A stretch of 64,000 nt of DNA from Paraburkholderia gardini. Lineage in GTDB: Bacteria > Pseudomonadota > Gammaproteobacteria > Burkholderiales > Burkholderiaceae. A program made the translations under genes and the position numbers. Position 1 is the stretch's first letter. Each line of letters begins with the position of its first letter. Of this stretch, positions 50,325 to 58,825 are shown piece by piece. Location of the stretch: assembly GCF_907164575.1 (NCBI RefSeq), contig NZ_CAJQYY010000020.1:62001-126000 (forward strand), read 5' to 3'. Below the pieces are notes generated by a model, which was given only the letters and a program-made list of their open reading frames with translations, ran no database searches and had not been told where the DNA came from.

Positions 50325-51356
50325 TTATTTCTTGAATTGCTGCGTGAAACGGACCAGTTCGTCGACCTTTGCCCGTGCGCGGCCGCTCGCGATGGTTTCG
50401 CGCGCGATCTGGATGCCGTCCGCGATCGATGCCACCACGTTCGCCGAATACAGCGCCGTGCCCGCGTTCAGCACGACGATTTCGCGCGCGACGCCCTGTT
50501 TGTTGTCGAGCGCTTCGAGCAGCATGGTTTTCGATTCACCGGCGTCATTCACCTTGAGCGTCCGGTTCGACACCATCTGCATGCCGAAGTCTTCCGGATG
50601 AATCTCGTATTCGTGAATCTGGCCGTCGCGCAGTTCGCCGACCGTGGTCGCGGCGCCGAGCGACACTTCATCCATGCCGTCCATGCCGTACACGACCAGC
50701 ACGTGCTTCGCGCCGAGCCGTTGCATCACGCGCACCTGAATGCCGACCAGATCCTGGTGGAACACGCCCATCAGCTGGTTCGGCGCACCGGCCGGATTGG
50801 TGAGGGGCCCGAGAATATTGAAGATCGTCCGCACGCCGAGTTCGCGGCGCACGGGCGCGATGTTCTTCATCGCCGGATGATGGTTCGGCGCGAACATGAA
50901 GCCCATGCCGGTTTCCGCGATCGAGATCGCCACCTGTTCCGGCTGCAGATCGATGTTGACGCCGAGTGCTTCGAGGACGTCCGCGCTGCCCGATTTGCTC
51001 GACACGCCGCGGTTGCCGTGTTTCGCGACTTTCGCGCCAGCGCCGGCCGTGACGAACATCGTCGCGGTGGAAATGTTGAACGTGTGCGAGCCGTCGCCGC
51101 CCGTGCCCACGATATCGACGAAGTTCGAGTTGTCCTCTACTTCGACGTGCCGGGCGAATTCGCGCATTACGGTAGCGGCGGCCGCGATTTCACCGATGGT
51201 CTCTTTTTTGACGCGCAGCCCCGTGATGATCGCCGCCGACATCACCGGCGAGAGTTCGCCGCGCATGATGAGGCGCATCAGATGCAGCATTTCGTCGTGA
51301 AAAATTTCGCGATGCTCGATCGTGCGCTGCAACGCTTCCTGCGGAGTAATGGACAT
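50325..51356 (-). CDS. trpD: Anthranilate phosphoribosyltransferase
   Basis: A 343-aa enzyme joining anthranilate to PRPP. VDIVGTGGDGSHTFNISTATMFV in outline is the PRPP site; KHGNRGVSSKSGSADVLEALG and the GPLTNPAGA loop complete it. It is monofunctional, with the amidotransferase on the separate trpG just upstream. ATG at 51356 gives family length. An earlier in-frame extension overlaps trpG and is not real. Confidence 0.96.
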   Translation of the reverse strand: MSITPQEALQRTIEHREIFHDEMLHLMRLIMRGELSPVMSAAIITGLRVKKETIGEIAAAATVMREFARHVEVEDNSNFVDIVGTGGDGSHTFNISTATMFVTAGAGAKVAKHGNRGVSSKSGSADVLEALGVNIDLQPEQVAISIAETGMGFMFAPNHHPAMKNIAPVRRELGVRTIFNILGPLTNPAGAPNQLMGVFHQDLVGIQVRVMQRLGAKHVLVVYGMDGMDEVSLGAATTVGELRDGQIHEYEIHPEDFGMQMVSNRTLKVNDAGESKTMLLEALDNKQGVAREIVVLNAGTALYSANVVASIADGIQIARETIASGRARAKVDELVRFTQQFKK

Positions 51357-51373
51357 GTTCTTTTCTCGCTTCT

Positions 51374-51970
51374 TCAGGCGTTGCGTTGCGATGCGCCAGC
51401 AAGCTTCGACTGCTTCACGAAGTTTTCGAGCAGCGCATGGCCGTGTTCGGACAGGATCGATTCCGGGTGGAACTGCACGCCTTCGACCTTGAGCGTCTTG
51501 TGGCGCACGCCCATGATTTCGCCGTCGTCGGTCCACGCGGACACTTCGAGGCAATCCGGCAGCGACTCGCGTTCGATCGCGAGCGAATGGTAGCGCGTGA
51601 CGGTGAAATGCTTCGGCAGGTCGGCGAACACGCCTTTGCAGTCGGTTTCGATCTGGCTCACCTTGCCATGCATTATGGTTTGCGCGCGCACGACGCGCCC
51701 GCCGAATGCCTCGCCAATCGCCTGGTGGCCGAGGCACACGCCGAGAATCGGAATCTCGCCGGAAAACTTGCGCAGCACGTCGAGCGTGATGCCGGCGTGT
51801 TGCGGATTGCTCGGTCCGGGCGAAAGGCAGATGCGCTCGGGGTTGAGCTTCGCGATTTCGTCGAGGGTGATTTCGTCGTTGCGGTAGGTCCGTACGTCTT
51901 CGCCGAGTTCGCCGAGGTACTGGACCAGGTTATAGGTGAACGAGTCGTAGTTGTCGATCATCAGCAGCAT
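51374..51970 (-). CDS. trpG: Anthranilate synthase glutamine amidotransferase subunit
   Basis: A 198-aa class I amidotransferase supplying ammonia to TrpE. It opens MLLMIDNYDSFTYNLVQYLGELG; catalytic Cys is in GVCLGHQAIGEAFGG and the His-Glu pair in VEGVQFHPES. It may also serve PabB in folate synthesis. It starts 13 bases after trpE ends and is followed 17 bases later by trpD. Confidence 0.96.
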   Translation of the reverse strand: MLLMIDNYDSFTYNLVQYLGELGEDVRTYRNDEITLDEIAKLNPERICLSPGPSNPQHAGITLDVLRKFSGEIPILGVCLGHQAIGEAFGGRVVRAQTIMHGKVSQIETDCKGVFADLPKHFTVTRYHSLAIERESLPDCLEVSAWTDDGEIMGVRHKTLKVEGVQFHPESILSEHGHALLENFVKQSKLAGASQRNA

Positions 51971-51983
51971 GGTCTGTCTCCGG

Positions 51984-53477
51984 TCAGAAGTCGCTATCGA
52001 GGCCGTCCTGCACCTGCTCGGCGGCGCGCAGCACAGCGCGCGCCTTGTTTTCGGTCTCTTGCCATTCGGATTCCGGCACCGAATCCGCGACGATGCCCGC
52101 CGCCGCCTGCACATACAGATTGCCGTTGTGGATCACGCCGGTGCGGATCGTGATCGCCAGATCCATCTCGCCGGTGAACGACAGATAGCCGACGGCGCCG
52201 CCGTAAAGACCGCGCTTCACCGGTTCGAGCTCGTCGATCAGTTCCATCGCGCGGACCTTCGGCGCGCCCGACAGCGTGCCGGCCGGGAACGTCGCGCGCA
52301 GCACGTCGAAATTGGTGACGCCCGCCTTGAGCTTGCCCTCGACCGAGCTCACGATGTGCTGCACGTGCGAGTACTTTTCGATGATCATCTGGTCGGTCAC
52401 GACCACCGAACCGATCTGCGCGATGCGGCCGACGTCGTTACGCGCGAGGTCGATCAGCATCACGTGCTCGGCGATTTCCTTCGGGTCGTTCAGCAGTTCC
52501 GTGGCGAGTTCGGCGTCGCGCTCGGGCGTGTTGCCACGTGGACGCGTGCCCGCAAGCGGACGGATCGTCACGATCCGGTCCTCGCCGCGCTTTTCCTGAC
52601 GCACCAGAATTTCCGGCGAAGCGCCGACCACATGGAATTCACCGAAGTTGTAGTAATACATATACGGCGACGGATTCAGCGAGCGCAGTGCGCGATACAG
52701 CGAAAGCGGATTGTCGCGATACGGTTTCGTCAGACGCTGGCCGACCTGAACCTGCATCAGCTCGCCGGCCGCGACATATTCCTTCGCCTTGCGCACGGCG
52801 GCGAGGTAATCGTCTTTCGCGAACTCGCGATAAATCTCGGTGCGCACGCTCGCCGACGTGACCGGCGGCTGAACGGTCGTGCGCAGACGCTGGCGCAGTT
52901 CGCGCAGGCGCTGCTTCGCTTTCGTGTACGCCTCGGGCAAGGCCGGGTCGGCGTAGACCACGAGATACAGCTTGCCGGCGAGGTTGTCGATCACCGCGAC
53001 TTCTTCTGTGAGCAGCAACTGGATGTCGGGCAGGCCGAGATCGTCCGGCGGCGCGGTGTGCGCGAGCTTTTTCTCGATGTAGCGCACCGCGTCATAGCCG
53101 AAATAACCGGCCAGACCGCCGCTAAACCGCGGCAGGCCGGGACGTTGCGCCACCTTGAAACGTGCCTGGAACTGCTGGATGAACGCGAGCGGATCGCCTT
53201 CATGCGTCTCGACGACCTTGCCGTCTTTCACGACCTCGGACACGCCGTTGCGGGTACGCACGAGCGTGCGTGCCGGCAGGCCGATGAACGAGTAGCGGCC
53301 GAACCGCTCGCCGCCCACTACCGATTCGAGCAGGAACGAGTTGGCGCCGTTGCGCTCGGACTGCGCGAGCTTCAGATACAGCGATAACGGAGTTTCGAGG
53401 TCGGCGAGCGCCTCGGCGATCATCGGGATGCGATTGAAGCCCTCGTTTGCGAGGGACTGAAATTCGAGTTCGGTCAT
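51984..53477 (-). CDS. trpE: Anthranilate synthase component I
   Basis: A 497-aa chorismate-utilising enzyme. The feedback-inhibition motif for tryptophan is visible as FLLESVVGGERFGRYSF, and the catalytic C-terminal domain has ASPEILVR, PLAGTRPRG, EHVMLIDLARNDVGR and GTLSGAPKVRAMELIDELEP. It commits chorismate to tryptophan. Two layers of control are apparent: allosteric inhibition through the LLES element and transcription attenuation by the leader ~290 bases upstream. Confidence 0.97.
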   Translation of the reverse strand: MTELEFQSLANEGFNRIPMIAEALADLETPLSLYLKLAQSERNGANSFLLESVVGGERFGRYSFIGLPARTLVRTRNGVSEVVKDGKVVETHEGDPLAFIQQFQARFKVAQRPGLPRFSGGLAGYFGYDAVRYIEKKLAHTAPPDDLGLPDIQLLLTEEVAVIDNLAGKLYLVVYADPALPEAYTKAKQRLRELRQRLRTTVQPPVTSASVRTEIYREFAKDDYLAAVRKAKEYVAAGELMQVQVGQRLTKPYRDNPLSLYRALRSLNPSPYMYYYNFGEFHVVGASPEILVRQEKRGEDRIVTIRPLAGTRPRGNTPERDAELATELLNDPKEIAEHVMLIDLARNDVGRIAQIGSVVVTDQMIIEKYSHVQHIVSSVEGKLKAGVTNFDVLRATFPAGTLSGAPKVRAMELIDELEPVKRGLYGGAVGYLSFTGEMDLAITIRTGVIHNGNLYVQAAAGIVADSVPESEWQETENKARAVLRAAEQVQDGLDSDF

Positions 53478-53723
53478 GTTCCGATCCTGTTCGTGCGTCC
53501 GGCACAGCGTGCGTGTGCTCCGGATAAGACGGGGGCGTTGCGCTTGCCGGCCAGGCTTTCTGTGTCTTTCGACAGGGAGACGCCGATCGGTGCGTGCTGT
53601 CCCGGGAACGCGTGCAAGCTCACATGACGCAACGGTACCGCGATGGATACACGAAGACCAGATGAAGCGATGCGACGGTTACCAGCGTAAAACTCGGGAA
53701 GCGCGCGAGAAGCGCAGCGAAGT

Positions 53724-53775
53724 AAAAAACGGTTGCCGAAGACGGGCTTCAGCGTACCTCAGGCGAGGTTAGCGC
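53724..53775 (-). promoter_or_regulatory. trp attenuator: antiterminator and terminator hairpins
   Basis: Minus strand. Terminator: GCTGAAG-CCCGT-CTTCGGC with an outer GGT/ACC clamp (53731-53758), followed by T6 at 53724-53729. Antiterminator: ACCTC-GCCT-GAGGT extended by GCG/CGC (53752-53775). The two share 53752-53758 and cannot form together. The antiterminator's 5' arm overlaps the stop codon of the leader peptide, so a ribosome finishing the leader frees the terminator, while one stalled at Trp codons does not. Confidence 0.8.
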
Positions 53776-53843
53776 GACCAGCGACGCCAGGGCCAGGCTC
53801 CCCGGTCGATGCTGCTCAGACTCCGTTTTTTATTCAGAAACAT
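53769..53843 (-). CDS. trpL: trp operon leader peptide
   Basis: A 24-codon frame, ATG at 53843 to TAA at 53769, located between gph and trpE. Its C-terminal part reads GAWPWRRW, with Trp at positions 17, 19 and 22: three of the last eight codons, in a peptide only 24 long. It starts 13 bases after the gph stop. No clear Shine-Dalgarno is seen, so translation may be coupled to gph termination. Placement directly ahead of alternative hairpins and of trpE makes a classical attenuation leader the best explanation. Confidence 0.82.
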   Translation of the reverse strand: MFLNKKRSLSSIDRGAWPWRRWSR

Positions 53844-53856
53844 GAGGATGATGGAC

Positions 53857-54582
53857 TTATAAAGTCGGTGATTGGTGCGCTGCGATGGCCTTGGCGGCCT
53901 CGAGCAGCGAAGCAACTATACCATCCGATTTTATTGTTTGTACAGACTGACCATGGTTGTAGCCATACGGCACAGTCAACGTAGCGAGACCGGCGGCGCG
54001 GCCGGCCATCGCGTCGTTTTCCGAATCGCCGATCGCCACCGCTGCCTGCGGCGCGACCTGCATTTCGGCGCACGCGGTGATCATCGGCAGCGGATCGGGC
54101 TTCTTTTTCGCGAGCGTGTCGCCGCCGATCACGACGCTGAAATAGCCGGTCAGCCCATATTGCGTGAGTAGTTGCACCGCAAAGCGGCGCGGCTTGTTCG
54201 TCACGCACGCGAGCTTGAGGCCGGCGTCGCGCATCGCCTTCAGGCCCGCTTCGACGTCAGGATAGAGACGCGTGTGCGTGCCGTTGATCTTCGAGTACTC
54301 GTCCTGGTAGATCGCGAGCGCCTCGTCGAAGCGATCCTGCGCGTGCCCGGCCTCGAAACGCGGCGCGAGCACGCTGCGAATCAGATGTTCCGAGCCCTTG
54401 CCGACGTATTCGACCACTTCCTCACGCGACGTTTCCGCCGCGTCGAGCTGCGCGAGCATGCCGTTCAGCCCGGCGGTGAAGTCGTCGGCCGTATCGACCA
54501 TGGTGCCGTCGAGGTCGATAATCGCGGCCTCGATACGGGGGCCGCTGAATACCGGTGCAGGAAAGGAGGGCTTCGCAGTCAT
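53857..54582 (-). CDS. gph: Phosphoglycolate phosphatase
   Basis: A 241-aa HAD phosphatase: motif I AAIIDLDGTMVDTADDF, motif II CVTNKPRRFA, motif III KKKPDPLP, motif IV AIGDSENDAMAG. It removes phosphate from 2-phosphoglycolate made during DNA repair. ATG at 54582. The last ~25 codons are noticeably AT-rich, with two ATA isoleucine codons in QTIKSDGIV, unusual in this genome and probably due to an embedded promoter for the trp leader. It follows rpe on the same strand. Confidence 0.92.
   Translation of the reverse strand: MTAKPSFPAPVFSGPRIEAAIIDLDGTMVDTADDFTAGLNGMLAQLDAAETSREEVVEYVGKGSEHLIRSVLAPRFEAGHAQDRFDEALAIYQDEYSKINGTHTRLYPDVEAGLKAMRDAGLKLACVTNKPRRFAVQLLTQYGLTGYFSVVIGGDTLAKKKPDPLPMITACAEMQVAPQAAVAIGDSENDAMAGRAAGLATLTVPYGYNHGQSVQTIKSDGIVASLLEAAKAIAAHQSPTL
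53915..53943 (-). promoter_or_regulatory. Candidate trp promoter inside the gph 3' end
   Basis: On the minus strand TATAGT (53915-53920) lies in an AT-rich island within gph. The hexamer 17 bases upstream is GTACAA, a weak -35. The predicted start near 53908 would give ~65 nt before the leader peptide. Confidence 0.45.
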
Positions 54583-54625
54583 GTTCGGAGGCCGCCGGGT
54601 ATGGGTGGTAGACGCGTGTGATGAC

Positions 54626-55324
54626 TCATTTGCTGTGCGACGGATGCTTGATCTGGGCAAGTGCTGCGCGCATCTGGTCGATGACGGTCTTGTAGTCGGG
54701 TTTGCCGAAGATCGCCGAGCCCGCCACGAACGTGTCCGCGCCTGCCGCTGCGATTTCCGCGATGTTGTCGACCTTCACGCCGCCGTCCACTTCGAGATGG
54801 ATTTCACGGCCGGTCTTTTCCTTGTATGCATCGATACGGGCTCGCGCCTCGCGCAGCTTGTTCAGCGCTTCAGGAATGAACGACTGGCCGCCGAAGCCCG
54901 GATTCACTGACATGATCAACACGAGATCGAGCTTGTCCATCACGTGATCGAGATAGCTGAGCGACGTGGCGGGATTGAACACGAGGCCGGCCTTGCAGCC
55001 ATGATCGCGGATCAGCGACAGTGTTCGGTCGATGTGATCCGAGCCTTCCGGGTGAAAGCTGATGACGTTGGCGCCCGCTTTCGCGAAGTCCGGCACGATA
55101 CGGTCGACCGGGCGCACCATCAGATGCACGTCGATCGGCACCTGCACGTGCGGGCGGATCGCCTCGCACACGAGCGGGCCGATGGTCAGGTTCGGCACGT
55201 AGTGGTTGTCCATCACGTCGAAGTGAATCCAGTCGGCGCCGGCGGCGACAACGTTGCGGACTTCTTCGCCAAGCAGCGAGAAGTCGGCGGACAGGATGCT
55301 GGGAGCGATTCTGAATTGCGTCAT
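54626..55324 (-). CDS. rpe: Ribulose-phosphate 3-epimerase
   Basis: A 232-aa TIM-barrel metalloenzyme of the pentose phosphate pathway. IAPSILSADFSLLGEEV, WIHFDVMDNHYVPNLTIGP (metal His and Asp), ISFHPEGSDH and MSVNPGFGGQSF are diagnostic. It interconverts ribulose-5-phosphate and xylulose-5-phosphate. It is 43 bases upstream of gph, probably the first gene of an rpe-gph transcript that can read into trp. Confidence 0.96.
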   Translation of the reverse strand: MTQFRIAPSILSADFSLLGEEVRNVVAAGADWIHFDVMDNHYVPNLTIGPLVCEAIRPHVQVPIDVHLMVRPVDRIVPDFAKAGANVISFHPEGSDHIDRTLSLIRDHGCKAGLVFNPATSLSYLDHVMDKLDLVLIMSVNPGFGGQSFIPEALNKLREARARIDAYKEKTGREIHLEVDGGVKVDNIAEIAAAGADTFVAGSAIFGKPDYKTVIDQMRAALAQIKHPSHSK

Positions 55325-55518
55325 GGCGTGGGGAGCGGCAGGCGGAAAATCGCTATCTTACCGGTTTGCACGGCGAGAAACCCCTGTCCGGACGGGATAG
55401 CTGGTTGCGGGCGTCCGCTGCATCAAGCAGAATGCGAAACCAGAGCCGCTTCCCGCCGACAGGCCGCAAACCATTGGCGCATGGGCTTCCCGCAGCGTGC
55501 ATTCACACCGGAATCAGG

Positions 55519-55893
55519 ATGAGCCAGTACGAATTCAGCGTATCGGTGCAGGTCGCGTATCTGCCCGAAGAATCGGACCCCGAGCGCCGCAAGTATGCGT
55601 TCGCATACACGCTGACCATCCGCAACAGCGGGCAGGTTCCGGCTCAACTGATCGCACGCCACTGGGTCATCACGGACAGCGAAGAGCATGTGCAGGAAGT
55701 GAAGGGCCTTGGCGTGGTCGGCCACCAGCCGCTCCTCAAACCGGGCGAGCAGTTCGAATATACGAGCTGGGCGTTGATCGCAACGCCCGTCGGCACGATG
55801 CGCGGGGAGTATTTTTGCGTCGCGGAAGACGGCGAACGTTTCGAAGCGACTGTGCCCGAGTTCATGCTGCGCATGCCGCGCACGCTGCATTGA
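55519..55893 (+). CDS. apaG: ApaG (Co2+/Mg2+ efflux-associated protein)
   Basis: A 124-aa single-domain beta-sandwich protein: VSVQVAYLPEESDPERRKYAFAYTLTIRN in outline, RHWVITD, VVGHQPLLKPGEQFEYTS and GTMRGEYFCV are family motifs. ApaG is found fused to F-box or polymerase-delta-interacting proteins in eukaryotes; the bacterial protein affects Co2+ resistance, but its biochemical role is not settled. ATG at 55519 gives standard length. It is a lone gene divergent from rpe. Confidence 0.95.
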   Translation: MSQYEFSVSVQVAYLPEESDPERRKYAFAYTLTIRNSGQVPAQLIARHWVITDSEEHVQEVKGLGVVGHQPLLKPGEQFEYTSWALIATPVGTMRGEYFCVAEDGERFEATVPEFMLRMPRTLH

Positions 55894-55923
55894 ACCGGCA
55901 AGCGGCCCTTTCAACCGTAAGGC

Positions 55924-56106
55924 TTACGGCTGCGGCTGCTGGCTGTCGCTGTTTTCGCCTGATGTCTTGTGCGTGCGTTGTGCATTTCGCGCCTGCTTCT
56001 TCTTGCCGGACGATGTCCAGACAACGATGAAAATCAGCAGGCCCAGCGCCAGAAGCGACTCCAGCGCAAATATCAGCATCGGGTATTCGTCGAACAGATC
56101 AGACAT
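55924..56106 (-). CDS. Small single-pass membrane protein
   Basis: A 60-aa protein: a short acidic N terminus (MSDLFDEYPM), one hydrophobic helix (LIFALESLLALGLLIFIVVW) and a basic then Gln/Ser-rich tail (SSGKKKQARNAQRTHKTSGE). The charge pattern predicts the tail in the cytoplasm. It has GATGGA upstream of its ATG, and its start codon is 28 bases from the divergent mltA start. No family is recognised. Coding character is supported by the clean membrane topology. Confidence 0.65.
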   Translation of the reverse strand: MSDLFDEYPMLIFALESLLALGLLIFIVVWTSSGKKKQARNAQRTHKTSGENSDSQQPQP

Positions 56107-56134
56107 GGCGGTTTCCATCAAGAACGAACATTGT

Positions 56135-57256
56135 ATGCGTATTGTCCGCACGGCCGCAGGCTGGGTCAGCGCGGTGGCGGTAGCGGCGATGCTGGCAGCG
56201 TGCGGAGGCGGAGCGTCGTTGAAGTCTGTCTCGCCACCGACGGGCGCCGCGATCATTCCGGGCCAGATTGCGTCGACGCGGCTCACTCCCGTCGCATGGC
56301 AGCAGGTGCCGGGCTGGCAGGACGATTCGCTGATCGGAGCGACGGCCGCGCTCCGGCAGAACTGCACCCGGCTTGCGCGTCAGCCGAACTGGCAGCGGGC
56401 GTGTGCCGCGGCAACGCAACTCGACGACCTCGATGTCGCGAGTGCGCGCACGTTCTTCGAAACGTATTTCACTCCTTTTCAGTTCGCCAATACCGACGGC
56501 ACGCTCGATGGCCTGGTGACGGGCTATTACGAACCGTTGCTGCGCGGTTCGCGCGTGCGGCACGGCGTCTATCAGACGGCGCTGTACCACTGGCCGGCCG
56601 GCTATCGCGCCGGCGCGCCGCTGCCGGCGCGCGCGCAGCTCGAACGCAGCGGGGTGCTGACAGGTAACGAACTGGTGTGGGTCGACGATCCGATCGAAGC
56701 GTTCTTCCTGCAGGTGCAAGGATCCGGGCGAATCGTGATGGAGGATGGCAGCGTGATGCGTGTCGGGTTTGGCGGCACGAACAACCAGCCGTACAAATCG
56801 ATTGGCCGTTCGCTGCTGGATCGCGGCGAGATCACGCCCGCGCAGGCGACGATGCAGGGCATCAAGGCCTGGGCGCGTTCGAATCCGGCGAAGGTCGACG
56901 CATTGCTCGATACGAATCCGCGGTTTGTGTTCTTCCGTGAAATGCCCACGGGCGATACGGCTCAGCAGAGTGGCGCCGACGGTCCAATTGGCGCGCTGGG
57001 CGTTCCGTTGACGCCCGAGCGGTCCATTGCTGTCGATCCGTCTTCGATTCCGCTCGGTACGCCGGTGTTTCTGCAAACGACGCGTCCGTTGACCAATTTG
57101 CCGATGAATCGTCTGGTGTTTGCACAGGACACAGGTTCGGCGATCAAAGGCGGTGTGCGCGCCGACTATTTCTGGGGACTTGGCGACGACGCGGGCGATC
57201 TCGCCGGCAAGATGAAGCAGGCCGGCCGCATGTGGTTGCTGTTGCCGAATTCGTGA
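56135..57256 (+). CDS. mltA: Membrane-bound lytic murein transglycosylase A
   Basis: A 373-aa outer-membrane lipoprotein that cleaves peptidoglycan glycan strands to 1,6-anhydro-muropeptides. The signal peptide ends in lipobox LAAC (cysteine ~24). DGLVTGYYEPLLRGSR opens the MltA domain, FFLQVQGSGRIVM and VGFGGTNNQPYKSIGR follow, and the C-terminal 3D domain contains the three aspartates (RSIAVDPSSIPLG; FAQDTGSAIKGGVRADYFWG). ATG at 56135 places the lipobox normally; an in-frame ATG at 56105 is possible. Confidence 0.94.
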   Translation: MRIVRTAAGWVSAVAVAAMLAACGGGASLKSVSPPTGAAIIPGQIASTRLTPVAWQQVPGWQDDSLIGATAALRQNCTRLARQPNWQRACAAATQLDDLDVASARTFFETYFTPFQFANTDGTLDGLVTGYYEPLLRGSRVRHGVYQTALYHWPAGYRAGAPLPARAQLERSGVLTGNELVWVDDPIEAFFLQVQGSGRIVMEDGSVMRVGFGGTNNQPYKSIGRSLLDRGEITPAQATMQGIKAWARSNPAKVDALLDTNPRFVFFREMPTGDTAQQSGADGPIGALGVPLTPERSIAVDPSSIPLGTPVFLQTTRPLTNLPMNRLVFAQDTGSAIKGGVRADYFWGLGDDAGDLAGKMKQAGRMWLLLPNS

Positions 57257-57424
57257 TCGGGCGGGTCAGGCGTGACCGGGGCGCACGCCTGATCCTCCAT
57301 CTGGCAACCGTACGACTGCATCGCGATCAGCGCCGCCATGCCGCCGCTGATCACTTTTCTACATTCATTTCAATCCAAGTCGCGCTGGCTTGTGCTGCCG
57401 GCCAGGCTTCCGGTTGTCGGAACG

Positions 57425-58729
57425 TCAGCTTCCGGAAAACCGTTTGTCGACGACGCGCCGTGCCTTGCCAACCGAGCGTTCGATACCGTTTACCGCCAGC
57501 ACGTTCACCACTGCGCTCACGCCGATCAACGCCTTGATATCGTAGACGAGGGCCTGTTTCGCGGTATTGAGCGCGCCCGTATCCGGCGCGGTTTCGGGAC
57601 ACGGTTCGACATTCAGCGTCAGCACATCGAGCGGGCCTTCCTTCGTGAGGATGATCTGATAGTGCGGCGCGAGCGCATGTTGCTTCAACAGCAGCTCTTC
57701 GATCTGCGTCGGGAAAACGTTGACGCCGCGCACGATCATCATGTCGTCCGAGCGGCCCGTGATTTTCTCCATACGGCGCATCGTGCGTGCGGTGCCGGGC
57801 AACAGACGCGTAAGGTCGCGCGTGCGATAGCGAATGATCGGCAACGCTTCTTTCGTCAGCGAGGTGAAGACGAGTTCGCCAAATTCGCCTTCTGGCAGTA
57901 CTTCGCCGGTTTCGGGATTGATGATCTCGGGGTAGAAATGGTCTTCCCAGATCGTCGGGCCGTCTTTCGTTTCCGCGCACTCCGATGCGACGCCCGGGCC
58001 CATGACTTCAGACAGCCCGTAGATGTCGACAGCGTCGATGCCCATGCGCTGTTCGATTGCCCGCCGCATGTCGTTCGTCCACGGCTCCGCGCCGAAGATG
58101 CCGATGCGCAGCGAACAGCTGGCTGGATCGACGCCTTGTCGTTCCAGCTCATCGGCGATCGACAGCATGTAGCTGGGCGTCACCATGATGATGTCCGGAC
58201 GGAAGTCCTGGATAAGCTGGACCTGCTTTTCCGTCTGACCGCCGCCAAATGGGATCACGGTGAGGCCGGCGCGTTCGGCGCCATAGTGTGCGCCGAGTCC
58301 GCCGGTAAAGAGACCGTATCCGTAGCTGACATGCACCTTGTCGCCGCGTCGGGCGCCGGCCGCACGGATCGAACGGGCGACGAGGTTCGCCCATGTGTCG
58401 ATGTCGCGCGCGGTGTAACCGACAACGGTCGGTTTGCCCGTGGTACCCGACGATGCGTGAATCCGCGATATCTGCTCCTGCGGCACAGCAAACATGCCGA
58501 AGGGATAGCTGTCGCGCAGATCCTTCTTGGTGGTGAACGGGAAGCGCGAAAGGTCCGCCAGCGTTTTCACCTCAGACGGATGGACGCCAGCTTCGTCAAA
58601 CTTGCGCCGATACACCGGCGAATTTTCATACGCGTGCGTGAGCGACCATTTCAGTCGTTCGAGCTGGAGGGCGGCGAGTTCGTCGCGGCTCGCCGTTTCG
58701 ATCGGGTCGAGCGGTAGATCGGTCGTCAT
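57425..58729 (-). CDS. paaK: Phenylacetate-CoA ligase
   Basis: A 434-aa adenylate-forming enzyme that activates phenylacetate, the first step of the paa pathway. AMP-binding loop SSGTTGKPTVVGYT, YGYGLFTGGLGAHYG, EPWTNDMRRAIE and the C-terminal GRSDDMMIVRGVNVFPTQIEE are all present. AGGAGACATCC lies before the ATG at 58729. It is the last gene of the minus-strand operon paaN-J-G-I-K; a GTAACG/CGTTAC repeat lies in the 96-base gap after paaI. Confidence 0.95.
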   Translation of the reverse strand: MTTDLPLDPIETASRDELAALQLERLKWSLTHAYENSPVYRRKFDEAGVHPSEVKTLADLSRFPFTTKKDLRDSYPFGMFAVPQEQISRIHASSGTTGKPTVVGYTARDIDTWANLVARSIRAAGARRGDKVHVSYGYGLFTGGLGAHYGAERAGLTVIPFGGGQTEKQVQLIQDFRPDIIMVTPSYMLSIADELERQGVDPASCSLRIGIFGAEPWTNDMRRAIEQRMGIDAVDIYGLSEVMGPGVASECAETKDGPTIWEDHFYPEIINPETGEVLPEGEFGELVFTSLTKEALPIIRYRTRDLTRLLPGTARTMRRMEKITGRSDDMMIVRGVNVFPTQIEELLLKQHALAPHYQIILTKEGPLDVLTLNVEPCPETAPDTGALNTAKQALVYDIKALIGVSAVVNVLAVNGIERSVGKARRVVDKRFSGS

Positions 58730-58825
58730 GCGGATGTCTCCTTTGCTGCTTTTCAGAATAGATGCGCTGCGTGTAACGAACAACGAACGAAGCGTTACGT
58801 TGCGTTGAGTGTTCGGCGCGAAGCT

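Noticed and set aside
53478..53723. Additional leader gene between the attenuator and trpE
   Set aside because: About 250 bases were read on both strands; no frame has a ribosome site or coding character beyond shadows.
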